From NCBI GenBank assembly GCA_964483245.1, contig CAZABP010000011.1, forward strand, positions 1 to 64,000: a stretch of 64,000 bases of DNA, written 5' to 3'. Source of the stretch: CAZABP01 sp964483245 (GTDB lineage: Bacteria; Planctomycetota; UBA1135; UBA2386). Position 1 is the stretch's first letter. Each line of letters starts with the position of its first letter. The notes under the pieces were generated by a model. That model did not search any database. It saw nothing but the letters and a program-made list of their open reading frames with translations, and was not told where the DNA came from. This document shows positions 8,742 to 17,895 of this stretch, in pieces. Position numbers and translations under genes: made by a program.

Positions 8742-9689
8742 CTACGGTCTCTGCATGCGGGCGAAGAGATCGGCCGCAGGTTTCTTCAGGCGTGCGAGGT
8801 TTGCGTATGCCACCTGAGCAAAGTCGCATGCCGCCTCGTACAGCCGGTACCGGATTCCGTCGGTGACGATCGCGTCGCATTCCACGCCTAGCTCAGCGAT
8901 ATATCCCTTCGCTTGACCGAGGGCAGCTTCCACGCCCGCGCCGAGTCGTTTCGCCTCGATCACGAAGCGGCAGTTCTCTGGGATGCGCGGCAATGCGCGA
9001 AACACCGCCACGTCGATGCAGCGCCACTTCACCGCGATCCGCTCAGGCTGCCATCCAAACGCGCGCAGCAGCGGCACAACGAAGTGCACGATCATCTCGT
9101 CCTCAATCGGCGGCGGGCCGAACCCTTCGGCATCTTGCATCAGCGGCAACAGGTCGGCCGCCTGGGCCACGAGCCCCGCGATTGCGTCGGGGACGATCTC
9201 GAGCCTCGGAACTTCGGGCGGGAGCGCGGGCAGTGGCGCCGATTGCCAGCCCGCCGGCGCGGAGTTCAAAAACCGGTTCGCAAAGTCGGCAACTTCAGCG
9301 TTTCGCACGCGCGAGCAGCGCGACGGGATCGCGCCGAACGGGGCGCCATCGAACTCATGCTCCTCCGACAGCCGTCCCCAGCGCACGCGCAGGGCGTGCT
9401 GCAGGTCCCAGCCATTCACGTCGTCGAAGACCGGCAGATGCTCGTAGCGGCCGGCGACGATTCCGATGGCGGCGATCCGAGCCTGCCCTGTTCGGAGAAC
9501 AAGGACGTCGCCCGGATCGATCTCGCTCGCGAAGCGCCTGACGTAGTTGCCCCAATACGTCTCATCGCTGCAGTCTGGCGACCATGGGCCTGGATCGCCC
9601 GGGCCGATCAGAGCGACGCCATGCTTCAGGAACTCATCGACATAGGACCGCACCGTTGGTCCCGCGGGGATCTGCCAGATCGCCGTCAT
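8742..9689 (-). CDS. EVE/PUA-like reader fused to a PD-(D/E)XK nuclease
   Basis: A 315-residue two-domain protein. Residues 1-125 look like an EVE/McrB-type PUA fold (IWQIPAG, GDVLVLRTGQARIAAIGIV, VFDDVNGWDLQH), a fold that reads modified bases. Residues of about 190-300 resemble the HsdR-type nuclease core: EDEMIVHFVVPLLRAFGW, CIDVAVF with Asp226, and FVIEAKRLG with Glu245 and Lys247, then LGQAKGYIAELG. So the acidic pair and lysine of the active site are present. Its ATG overlaps the stop of the methyltransferase gene (ATGA). It is likely to cut DNA according to base modification or in partnership with the neighbouring methyltransferase. Confidence 0.75.
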   Translation of the reverse strand: MTAIWQIPAGPTVRSYVDEFLKHGVALIGPGDPGPWSPDCSDETYWGNYVRRFASEIDPGDVLVLRTGQARIAAIGIVAGRYEHLPVFDDVNGWDLQHALRVRWGRLSEEHEFDGAPFGAIPSRCSRVRNAEVADFANRFLNSAPAGWQSAPLPALPPEVPRLEIVPDAIAGLVAQAADLLPLMQDAEGFGPPPIEDEMIVHFVVPLLRAFGWQPERIAVKWRCIDVAVFRALPRIPENCRFVIEAKRLGAGVEAALGQAKGYIAELGVECDAIVTDGIRYRLYEAACDFAQVAYANLARLKKPAADLFARMQRP

Positions 9690-12600
9690 CTCGGCGCCGC
9701 CAGCAACATGGCGTCGAGCAGACGCTTTTCTTCGCAGCCTTTGGGGTAGAGCGCAGAGAGCGCGTTCGCGAGGCGCAGGAAGTCCGAGCCGCGATCCTGC
9801 TCGGCCTTGAGGAGCGCCCGTAGGGCGTTGGTGCGGCCGCTCGCCTGGAGGAGCATCGCTGCGTGCACGCGGTCGAGCGTCGTGGCCTCGCGGGCGGCGG
9901 CGAGACTTTCGTCGGAGACGTCCACGGCGGCGCGCCGGCCGCGACCGCGCGCACCGCGCACCCGGGGCGCGGACTCCATCTCGGGGAAGAGCATGCCCTG
10001 CAAGGGATTCGTGCCGAGCGCCACAGATTGCTCGAGGCGGGTGGCGACGGCGGAAGCGCCGTCTTCACCGAAGAGCTGCTTCGCGCGCTCGGCGATGGGC
10101 AGCAGGCGCACCACGCCCTTCTTGGTCTCGATCACCCGGCCTTCCCACTTCGGCAGCTCAATACCGAGCGGCTGCGCGAAACGGCGCACCACGTCGAAGA
10201 CCAGCGTGAAGCCTTTCGCCTTGCCGCCGGAACCGCCTTCGTCGTCCGCGGGGTCCTCGTCTTCCTCCTCGCTGCTCGCGTCCTCGGCACCTTCGCCGTC
10301 GGTGGCCTGGAGCGTCCAGAGGAAGAGCGCAGTCAGCCGCGCATCCTCCTCCACGGCGCCCGCCGCGCCGTTGCGGGCCCGCGCTTCGGCGGTGCCGAGA
10401 ACCTGCGCAAGCGCGCTGCGGCCGACCACCTCCCAGACCTTGGCCAGATACTCGTCGAGCTTGACCTCGCGCCCTTCGGCGGTCTCGACCTTCGTGTGGC
10501 GGCTGAAGATCTCCAGCGCCGGGCCGATGCAGGCGAAAACGAGATCCGCACCACGAACGCCTTCGTGCTGTAGGCGTTCCATCCAGTCGGCGACGCGGAC
10601 CGGCAAGTCGCGCAGCACATCGGCCCAGTCACCGACGCCGGCGTCATCGGGGCGCGGACGGCAGATGAGGTGCACGCTAGTGGCGAGCGCGGCGGATTCG
10701 CGCGCGCGGAGGCGCGAGCCCATCTCGGTGGCGATCGGCCATGAGCCAGTGATCGTCCACCCGCCGCGAATCATGCCGGATAGCAACGCCTCCCACCCTT
10801 CGGTGGTCTTGTGCGCGAACACGACCGAACCGACGCCGTCGTCGTGCAACACGCGGCGACCTTCGGCGAACGCCTTGGCCATGGTCTCCTCGAACCAGGT
10901 TCGGTCCTTCGGGCGCCCGTTGTCGCGCTTGGTCTCGTCCTGCACGGCCTCGCGGATCTTGGGCGAAAGCGGGTTAGCTGGATCGAAGGGATCACGCAAG
11001 AGTTGGTGCGTCGGAGCGGCTCGCTTCAGCCAGACGAGGAAGAAGTCGGCAAGGTCGGCGTAGGGGACGGCGTCGTAGTAGGGAGGGTCAGTGAACCACA
11101 CATGCCCCGCGTCGCTTGGCAACGGATGCTCAGTGGCGTCAGCAATCTGGACCGAACCAACGACATTCACTGGGCCAACCGCGTCTATTCCCCCCGCCGT
11201 GTTCTCCATCGACACGTCGAAGCTACCGCTAGAAGACGATGTGAGCACGCCTTCGCCAAAATCCCACGCAATCGAGATCGCTTGCCGGCCGAACGCATGA
11301 CGCGTGCACTCGGCGATTGGCTCCCATGCGCAGATCGAACAAGCGAGTTCTGACAACTTCGACACCGCCAGCCCAGCCAGTTCACGATTGTCGAAGCCCT
11401 TGCTGCGATTCACGCACCTCGTTAGGACCGCCAATGCCACCTTCTGCCGCGCCGTGAACAAGTCACCCCACTGCATCATACCGTAGCGCTGCACGCCGAA
11501 CGCGCGGCCAGCCCCCGACCCGCCCCCTGCGGGCGTCGGCTCATCCGGCACCGGGCAGAGCCCCAGCTTCCCGCCGCGATCCCATTCCGCGAGCAGCTTC
11601 GCCACACGCAACTGCGCCTTGCGCACCGCCTCGTAGTCGCGCTCCGACGGCAGCCTGTAGTGGCGGCCCGTCTCGCCTTGCCGGAGCGTCACCACCGCAA
11701 GCAGCCGCGCGCCGCCGGTTCGATGGCCCTTCGCGTCGAAGAGCACGTCCGCGCCGCCCCTTTGCGCAGCGAGCTGCGCACGCACGCGCTCGGGCCGCAG
11801 CACCACGCCACAGCAGACGCAGGTTGCCTTGGCGCGCGACACCGTGCCGTTCGGCACGTCCTTCTCGGTCTTCGGCTCGAAGACCTCGAATTCGACGCGC
11901 GGCGGCTCACCCTTCGGCCGTTCGACACGGTGCTTGATCGCACGCTTGCGGTTCACCTTCTTGCAGAGCCAGAACGAGCGCGCGAGCGGGATCTCCGCGC
12001 CGCAATTCGGCGACTCACAGCGCACCGTCCGCGCCCAGAGGTAGGCGATAGGTGTCGCGCCGTCCGGGTCCTTCGGGTAGAGGTCGGCCAGCTCCTTCTC
12101 CACCTCGCGCTTGATCTCGGCGCCGACCCGCCGCAGCTCCTCGGCCAGCTCCGGCCCGTGCCGCGGGATGTCCTCGAGCATGACCTTGAGGATCAGGCAT
12201 GCGACCGGATTGAGATCGCTCGCGAACGCCTCGCAGCCCACGCGCAGCGCCTCGAGCGGAATCGACCCGCCACCTGAGAATGGGTCCACGACGAGCGGCG
12301 GCTCGTAGGGGCTGCCGTCGCCGGGTGCGTGCGCCGCCTTCACCAGCGCGCGGCTCACATCCAGATAGGTGCGCTGTGCGGCGTTGTCCCACTTGGCGAA
12401 ATCTGCGATGAAGCGCAGCAACGCGTGGCGCAACTGTTCATCGGTCGTGCCCGGGTTGCAGCCAGGCACTTCGCGCAATCGCCTCTTCGCCTCCGCCTTG
12501 AACGCCACGGGACAGAGCGGGTCGCACGGGTCCGGCCACAAGAGCGCCAGCAGTACGGCGCGGCTCGACGCCAGCGGCCGCCGCGCCCACCACAGGTGTA

Positions 12601-13459
12601 GCGTGCTCGGATGCCCGTGCCGAATCGACTTCTCCCGCACCGCGTGCTTGCTCACCTCAGCAATCGGGAAGTCCACCTCAGCGAGGCGTTTGCACTCCTT
12701 CGGAATCACGCCAGTACTCTCCGATTCCTTGGTCGTTGGCTCGACGCGAACATGGGTCTGCGCTGCGGGCAGGTCTTGCCCATGACGGGTGGTAGTAGGT
12801 GGCGAAGTCGCGACCTCGGGTTCGGAACCAGCGGCTGCCGGCTCACCGAAGAGACCTTCGGCAGCACATGCGGAGACCGGCATCCCCACGACACCAATAG
12901 GCCTTGCGTACAGGAGGAACTGCGGAACGCCAAGGGGTTCGACCTTCCGCAGCCGGTCAGGGTCAGCACTCCGCAGCTCCTCCCGCAACTCCATCAGGAG
13001 CCGCCCCAGGACATTCATTCCGACGAGAGTCCTCTCGTCCGCTCCCTTTGCGCCCCAGAACTCGTCCTTCCGAGACTCTTCGACAATCGGTCGGTCACCC
13101 GTGGCCAGGAGCAGGTCGCCGAACTTCTGCCAGTTCTGCGCGAGCTTCACCCGGAGGCACCATCGCATGATGCTAACCCGGACCCTCTCCCAGTCAGACC
13201 GCGTCTCCCTTCGGTGAGGCTTACTCTTCATCTTGGCGGTCATGGGACTGCCCTGCTGTACGATCAGCCGCTGAACCTCGGGATTCTGTGGAAACCGACA
13301 GGCTTGGTAGAGCGCCTCCGACGTGAGAATCCGAACCCCGTTGATCTCGAGCGGAAATCCGGAAGCCATGTTCGAAAGCCCACCAAACAGCTCATTGGTC
13401 TTCCGAAAGACCACCGCCTCCTGCCGGCTATACGTACGAAGTTCTGTGGCTCCGCTCAT
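9686..13459 (-). CDS. NADAR domain fused to a DUF1156-type DNA methyltransferase
   Basis: A 1257-residue protein starting at 13459, where TGATG overlaps the upstream stop. Residues of about 15-180 are a NADAR (YbiA-like) domain: ELFGGLSNMASGFPLEING, TSEALYQACRFP, SPMTAKMKSK and GMNVLGRLLMELREEL. After a Pro/Thr-rich linker comes the DUF1156 signature (LHLWWARRPLASSRAVLLAL, near 280), the SAM-binding motif VVDPFSGGGSIPLEAL (near 390) and the catalytic FTDPPYYDAVPYAD (near 790). The methyltransferase should mark host DNA, probably adenine or cytosine N-methylation given DPPY. NADAR enzymes remove ADP-ribose from guanine and act as antitoxins in DarTG1, so the fusion is unusual. Confidence 0.85.
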   Translation of the reverse strand: MSGATELRTYSRQEAVVFRKTNELFGGLSNMASGFPLEINGVRILTSEALYQACRFPQNPEVQRLIVQQGSPMTAKMKSKPHRRETRSDWERVRVSIMRWCLRVKLAQNWQKFGDLLLATGDRPIVEESRKDEFWGAKGADERTLVGMNVLGRLLMELREELRSADPDRLRKVEPLGVPQFLLYARPIGVVGMPVSACAAEGLFGEPAAAGSEPEVATSPPTTTRHGQDLPAAQTHVRVEPTTKESESTGVIPKECKRLAEVDFPIAEVSKHAVREKSIRHGHPSTLHLWWARRPLASSRAVLLALLWPDPCDPLCPVAFKAEAKRRLREVPGCNPGTTDEQLRHALLRFIADFAKWDNAAQRTYLDVSRALVKAAHAPGDGSPYEPPLVVDPFSGGGSIPLEALRVGCEAFASDLNPVACLILKVMLEDIPRHGPELAEELRRVGAEIKREVEKELADLYPKDPDGATPIAYLWARTVRCESPNCGAEIPLARSFWLCKKVNRKRAIKHRVERPKGEPPRVEFEVFEPKTEKDVPNGTVSRAKATCVCCGVVLRPERVRAQLAAQRGGADVLFDAKGHRTGGARLLAVVTLRQGETGRHYRLPSERDYEAVRKAQLRVAKLLAEWDRGGKLGLCPVPDEPTPAGGGSGAGRAFGVQRYGMMQWGDLFTARQKVALAVLTRCVNRSKGFDNRELAGLAVSKLSELACSICAWEPIAECTRHAFGRQAISIAWDFGEGVLTSSSSGSFDVSMENTAGGIDAVGPVNVVGSVQIADATEHPLPSDAGHVWFTDPPYYDAVPYADLADFFLVWLKRAAPTHQLLRDPFDPANPLSPKIREAVQDETKRDNGRPKDRTWFEETMAKAFAEGRRVLHDDGVGSVVFAHKTTEGWEALLSGMIRGGWTITGSWPIATEMGSRLRARESAALATSVHLICRPRPDDAGVGDWADVLRDLPVRVADWMERLQHEGVRGADLVFACIGPALEIFSRHTKVETAEGREVKLDEYLAKVWEVVGRSALAQVLGTAEARARNGAAGAVEEDARLTALFLWTLQATDGEGAEDASSEEEDEDPADDEGGSGGKAKGFTLVFDVVRRFAQPLGIELPKWEGRVIETKKGVVRLLPIAERAKQLFGEDGASAVATRLEQSVALGTNPLQGMLFPEMESAPRVRGARGRGRRAAVDVSDESLAAAREATTLDRVHAAMLLQASGRTNALRALLKAEQDRGSDFLRLANALSALYPKGCEEKRLLDAMLLAAPR

Positions 13460-14445
13460 CAGTTCGTCTTCCTGGGGAACAGCGGATACCAGGGTGCGCC
13501 AGTCCAAAACGCCAAGGGACAGTTGTTCGGGCAGTTGCGGAAGGTGACGATCATCGATCCGAAGCCCAAGGTCTTCAGCACCATGTTGCCGAGGGGCCGC
13601 TGGTACTCGTTGAGGTTCGGGCAGACGTTGCGAATATGCACGCCCGAACGGAGGAACTCCTGCTCCAGTAGGGCTCGTCCCTCTTCGGAAGAGAAGAATT
13701 TGTTTTCCCCGACGCCGTCGGCAGTACGGTAGCTGATGGCGTAGGGACTGGAAACACTCTCGGCGTATGCCCTAACGTCCGCGTCGTCAGGCAATGCTCG
13801 GGGTCGAAGCACATCCGACTGGTTGATGTAGGTCTTCCGATCCTCAAGCTCGAGGATGCGCCACCAGGTAAGGCTAACTTCCTTCTTTGCCTTCTTGGCG
13901 GCTTCGGCCAGATTCTTCTCGGCGTACCACTTTCCGCCACGATGGAACGCCATGGTGACGATGTGGACCTGCGCCTTCTTGGGCGCCGCGTCCACTATCC
14001 ATGCGCGAAGGTCGTTCAGCACCCGGTTTCCGGTAAAGACGACATCGTCGAGGTAGAGGTAGGCGCCGTTGGCCGCCTTGCACTCGGACGCATCGAAACC
14101 GCACGTCATCTTCATGACGGCGCCGAACATGGCGAGCATTTCCTTCTGGCTCTGTCCGCCCGTCTGGACATCGAGGATGCCGACGTTCTTCCAGAAGTCG
14201 CACGAGTTCTCGCCGGCGAGCGTCTTGTTCGTGACAATCGCCTTGACGAAGTCCACTACGTTTGCCCGCGGGATGTAGGTGTGCTTCAGCACATGATCCA
14301 CCTCGGCGAGTAGCGGCGCGCGCACGGGTTTGCCGAACTGGCTCGCCCACTTCTCGACGTGCTCGGCAGACGGCTTCGCAATTTCGCCCTCGCGGTAGTC
14401 CTTGACCGTCTCGGCGATCGATTCCAGCAGCTTCTTCATCGCCAT
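13459..14445 (-). CDS. phosphoribosyltransferase-like protein of a conflict system
   Basis: A 328-residue protein. The stretch AYLYLDDVVFTGNRVLNDL at residues 128-146 is the PRPP-binding loop of type I phosphoribosyltransferases (two acidic residues, then TG). The surrounding alpha/beta pattern (QVHIVTMAFHRGGKWYAEK) fits a Rossmann-like PRTase core, with extra helical N- and C-terminal parts. I associate this class with predicted conflict systems rather than nucleotide salvage. It lies three bases downstream of the helicase gene and overlaps the NADAR-methyltransferase gene. PRPP or ribose transfer next to an ADP-ribose hydrolase suggests linked chemistry. The substrate is unknown. Confidence 0.7.
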   Translation of the reverse strand: MAMKKLLESIAETVKDYREGEIAKPSAEHVEKWASQFGKPVRAPLLAEVDHVLKHTYIPRANVVDFVKAIVTNKTLAGENSCDFWKNVGILDVQTGGQSQKEMLAMFGAVMKMTCGFDASECKAANGAYLYLDDVVFTGNRVLNDLRAWIVDAAPKKAQVHIVTMAFHRGGKWYAEKNLAEAAKKAKKEVSLTWWRILELEDRKTYINQSDVLRPRALPDDADVRAYAESVSSPYAISYRTADGVGENKFFSSEEGRALLEQEFLRSGVHIRNVCPNLNEYQRPLGNMVLKTLGFGSMIVTFRNCPNNCPLAFWTGAPWYPLFPRKTN

Positions 14446-14448
14446 CGC

Positions 14449-17400
14449 CTATCCCCCCTCGCCATACGGTGGCGAGTCCTCGCGCACCTGCATCGGTTTC
14501 TTCATCGCGTCTATGGACAGGTAGTAATGTGCCACCTTGGTCACCTCGTGCCAGTCGAGCCGCGCCGGATCGCGAATCGGCTCTTGGAGTACTGGCTCCG
14601 TCCCGCAGTTCGTCACCACATAGAGCCAGAAGCAATCGCGACGGTCCTCGGCGACGCGGCGCTCGTTCGGCGTGAGCAGCACCGTGCCGGTGGAAGCGCC
14701 GATGCCCTTCACTTCGATAAGGCGCAGCTCACCAGATGACAGGTCGAGGCTCGTCACGTCGTAGCCGAGGTTCTTTTCCGAGACGTCGTAGACCTGCCGC
14801 CCCAGGGCGCGCTCGTGCTCCATCACGACGCGCATCGCGGTTGCTTCGGTCTCGAAGTCCGGACGCAGCTTCCGAACCTCGGGGGCGTCGCGTTCGGGGT
14901 TCGGGATCACCAGGACGCTCGCGAGCCGCTCGACGGCCTGGAGCGTCAGCGCGCGCTGGCGTTCGAGATCAACGCGGCGGCGCTCGCGTCGCGCAAGCAG
15001 CTCCTCGTGACGCGACTCCGCCATCGACAACCGGCCCTCTGCTCCGGGGAGCTGCTTCTCCACGTCGGAGGCGGCCCGGCCAATCTCCTCGTCGGCCCGC
15101 TGCAGCAACTCGGTGAGTGACAGCTCCACGTGCGTCGCGATCCGATCTACCTCCGCGAGGCGTTCTTGGCGCGTCTCGTCCAGAAACGGATCGAGCGCGT
15201 GATCGTGGAGCCAGCCCGTGGCCTCCGGCAATAGCGCTGCCGGCGGTAGGGCCGCTGGTGCGTCTGCCGGGACGAAGTTGCCCAGTAGCCCGGGCTCCTG
15301 GAGCCTGGGGTCGCCGTTCTCCATGATCTCGACCGCGAACAGGCGCTCGTGCACCACTTTGCCGAGTCCGTCCACAATGCGCGCCCGGTAGAAGTCGATG
15401 CGAGCGGGCGACTCGTGCTGCAGGGACTGGAAGGTCGCACCCTTGCCCATGACATCCAGCGCTTGCACGTGCGTGTGCCGACGCACCGCCTCGAAGAGCG
15501 GATGCCCGGGCGTGACCCATTCCAGCTTGTCAGTCTCCGCGGCGTCGCGGTCGGTCGAGCAACGCGGGTAGCGGTCGGCCAGCGCAGCGAGCCTCCAGTC
15601 GGGCTCCTTCTCGTAGCGACGAAGCACGGTCGGCGTGCGCGCCGGTTCGAACGCATGGACGACGCTCGGCACCGGCTTGAGGGTCCAAGGAACGAACTCG
15701 GCAGCGTCGCGGAGGAAGCGCGCGATCGTCTCAGGCACGACGCGCCGCTCCTGAGCGCGCGCCCGGCGCTCGATCAGCATTTCGAGGTTGAGCTTCTTGC
15801 TCGCCAAGCCTTCGAGCGCGTTCTGGCAGATCGCGCGGAACTGGCGTTCGTCGACGTCCCGCAGCAGGCGCTCTTCGAGATCAGCGTCGCCGAGGTGGCC
15901 GGCGTAGTAGTCCCGAAGCACTCGCTCGACGTGCGAAACCGGGAGCACCTCGCCCACGACGTTGAACACGGCGTCGTCGTCGAGCGCGTCGCGGATCTCT
16001 TGCAGCTTCTCCAGCAACCGCTGAAGAACCTTGCCTTCGATCGTGTTCGTCGCCACGAAGTTGAAGATCAGGCAGTCCTTGCGCTGACCATAACGGTGGA
16101 TGCGGCCCATCCGCTGTTCGAGGCGGTTGGGGTTCCAGGGGATGTCATAGTTGAAGAGGATGTGGCAGACCTGGAGGTTGATGCCTTCGCCCGCGGCCTC
16201 GGTCGCGATCAGGACCTGGATCGCGCCTTCGCGGAACTGCTGCTCGGCGTGGAGGCGCGTGCCGGGTTCGTCACGCGAGCCGGACTTCATGCCGCCGTGG
16301 ATGGAGCCGACCTGGAAACCCCACTCCCGCAGGCGATCGACGAGGTAGTCGAGCGTGTCCTTGAACTCCGTGAACAGGAGCAGCCGTTGCTCCGGGTGGT
16401 CGAAGAAGCCCTCGCGCTGCAGCAGCCCCTTGAGCTGCGAGAGCTTGGCTTCGGCACCTGAGTCCTCGACCGACTGCGCCTGCAGTGCCAGCCGCCGCAA
16501 CTCCTGGGTCTCCTGCCGAACCTGCTCGGCGCTCCCTGCGAGCGTGATCGCCTCAATCATCTGTTCGAGACGCTCGCGCTCGCCTGCTTCCATCTCCTCG
16601 ATCTCCTCGGGATCAGGAAGGTCCGGAGGCGCCTGGCGCGCGAGATCCTGCGCGCGTTTGAGCCCCTCTTCGAGGCGCCGCGCACGGTTCTCCAGCGAAC
16701 GACGCATGGCGAAAGTGCTCGACGCGAGGCGGCGCTGGTACAGCGACATAAGGAAGCAGATCGCCCGCGCGCGCGGGTCCTCGCCTTCGGCCGCCGCTCG
16801 GGCACTCTCGCGCTTCACGAAGCGCGTCACCTCCCGGTAGAGCTCGAACTCAGCACCGTCGATCTGGAAATCGACGGTGTGGGGAATGCGCTTGGTGAAG
16901 ATCGGCGTAGCGGCCCACGAGCCGTCATCGCGGCGCTCGGGAAAGTAAACCATCGCCTCCTTGGTGCGCCGCAGGTAGAAGGGCGCGCGGCGGCGGTTCA
17001 TCGCCTCGCGAATCGACTTCACGTCCGCGTAGGCGTCAGCGTCGAGGAGTTGAAGGAAGAGGCTGAAGTTCTGAGGGTCGCCTTTGTGGGGCGTTGCGGT
17101 CAGCAGGAGGATGTGGTCGGCGCTGTCGCGGAGCAGCTCGCCGAGCCGGTAGCGCAGGCTCTTATGCGACTCGTCCGAGGCCGACATGCGGTGCGCTTCG
17201 TCGACGATCACGAGGTCCCAGTGGACCTGGCGCAGACCCGGCAGGATCTCGCTGCGCTTGGCAAGATCGAGCGACGTGATCACCCTGTTGCGTTCGAGCC
17301 ACTGGTTCACGCCGAACTGCTCGCGAATGTCCTGGCCCTTCATCACCAGGAACTTCGTGTCGAACTTCTCCCGCAACTCGCGCTGCCACTGGAACGCGAG

Positions 17401-17895
17401 GTTCGCCGGACAGACGATCAGAATCCGCTCGGCGAGACCGCGAAGCTCCAGCTCGCGGATGAGCAAGCCAGACATGATCGTCTTGCCTGCGCCCGCGTCG
17501 TCGGCGAGCAGGAAGCGCACGCGCGCGAGCATGAGCAGGTAGTCGTAGACGGCCTCCAGCTGATGCGGCAGCGGGTCGACGCGCGAGATCGACAGTCCGA
17601 AGTACGGGTCGAACTCGTAGGCAATGCCGAGGGCGTAGGCCTGCAGCCCGAGACGAAGCAGGCGCCCGTCGCCGGTGAAAGAGTGCCGAGGCTCCAGGAT
17701 CGTGAGTTGCGCGAGGTCGCCCGCGTTCAACGTGACCTTGCGGAAGCGCTCAGACTGCAAGCCGACTAGGCCCACGACCCAGCTCGCCGACCCGTTCGGC
17801 TGAACGGTCTCGACGCGCATGGGCTCGCTGAACTGTGGGCCGGTCAGCAACTGGCCCGATGCGAGCTCGGCGATCTTGCGGCAGTCATCGCTCAC
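14449..17895 (-). CDS. SNF2-family helicase with C-terminal DUF3883 domain
   Basis: A 1148-residue protein. Walker A is DDAGAGKTIMSGLL near residue 135, the DEAH box is VIVDEAHRMS near 230, motif III is LLLTATPHKGD, and the second RecA lobe carries LLFTEFKDTLDYL, ATEAAGEGINLQ and QRMGRIHRYGQ. The N-terminal part resembles RapA-like remodellers. Residues of about 1030-1110 are DUF3883: YDVSEKNLGYDVTSLD and LRLIEVKGIGA, a nuclease-like fold. It is the first large gene of module A. Such helicases translocate on double-stranded DNA in DISARM-like and related systems; its exact partner set here is inferred from gene order. Confidence 0.85.
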   Translation of the reverse strand: MSDDCRKIAELASGQLLTGPQFSEPMRVETVQPNGSASWVVGLVGLQSERFRKVTLNAGDLAQLTILEPRHSFTGDGRLLRLGLQAYALGIAYEFDPYFGLSISRVDPLPHQLEAVYDYLLMLARVRFLLADDAGAGKTIMSGLLIRELELRGLAERILIVCPANLAFQWQRELREKFDTKFLVMKGQDIREQFGVNQWLERNRVITSLDLAKRSEILPGLRQVHWDLVIVDEAHRMSASDESHKSLRYRLGELLRDSADHILLLTATPHKGDPQNFSLFLQLLDADAYADVKSIREAMNRRRAPFYLRRTKEAMVYFPERRDDGSWAATPIFTKRIPHTVDFQIDGAEFELYREVTRFVKRESARAAAEGEDPRARAICFLMSLYQRRLASSTFAMRRSLENRARRLEEGLKRAQDLARQAPPDLPDPEEIEEMEAGERERLEQMIEAITLAGSAEQVRQETQELRRLALQAQSVEDSGAEAKLSQLKGLLQREGFFDHPEQRLLLFTEFKDTLDYLVDRLREWGFQVGSIHGGMKSGSRDEPGTRLHAEQQFREGAIQVLIATEAAGEGINLQVCHILFNYDIPWNPNRLEQRMGRIHRYGQRKDCLIFNFVATNTIEGKVLQRLLEKLQEIRDALDDDAVFNVVGEVLPVSHVERVLRDYYAGHLGDADLEERLLRDVDERQFRAICQNALEGLASKKLNLEMLIERRARAQERRVVPETIARFLRDAAEFVPWTLKPVPSVVHAFEPARTPTVLRRYEKEPDWRLAALADRYPRCSTDRDAAETDKLEWVTPGHPLFEAVRRHTHVQALDVMGKGATFQSLQHESPARIDFYRARIVDGLGKVVHERLFAVEIMENGDPRLQEPGLLGNFVPADAPAALPPAALLPEATGWLHDHALDPFLDETRQERLAEVDRIATHVELSLTELLQRADEEIGRAASDVEKQLPGAEGRLSMAESRHEELLARRERRRVDLERQRALTLQAVERLASVLVIPNPERDAPEVRKLRPDFETEATAMRVVMEHERALGRQVYDVSEKNLGYDVTSLDLSSGELRLIEVKGIGASTGTVLLTPNERRVAEDRRDCFWLYVVTNCGTEPVLQEPIRDPARLDWHEVTKVAHYYLSIDAMKKPMQVREDSPPYGEGG

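Noticed and set aside
5976..17895. Classic BREX or DISARM system
   Set aside because: No PglZ, BrxL, DrmB (DUF1998) or stand-alone phospholipase D gene is seen; only the helicase and methylase classes are shared.
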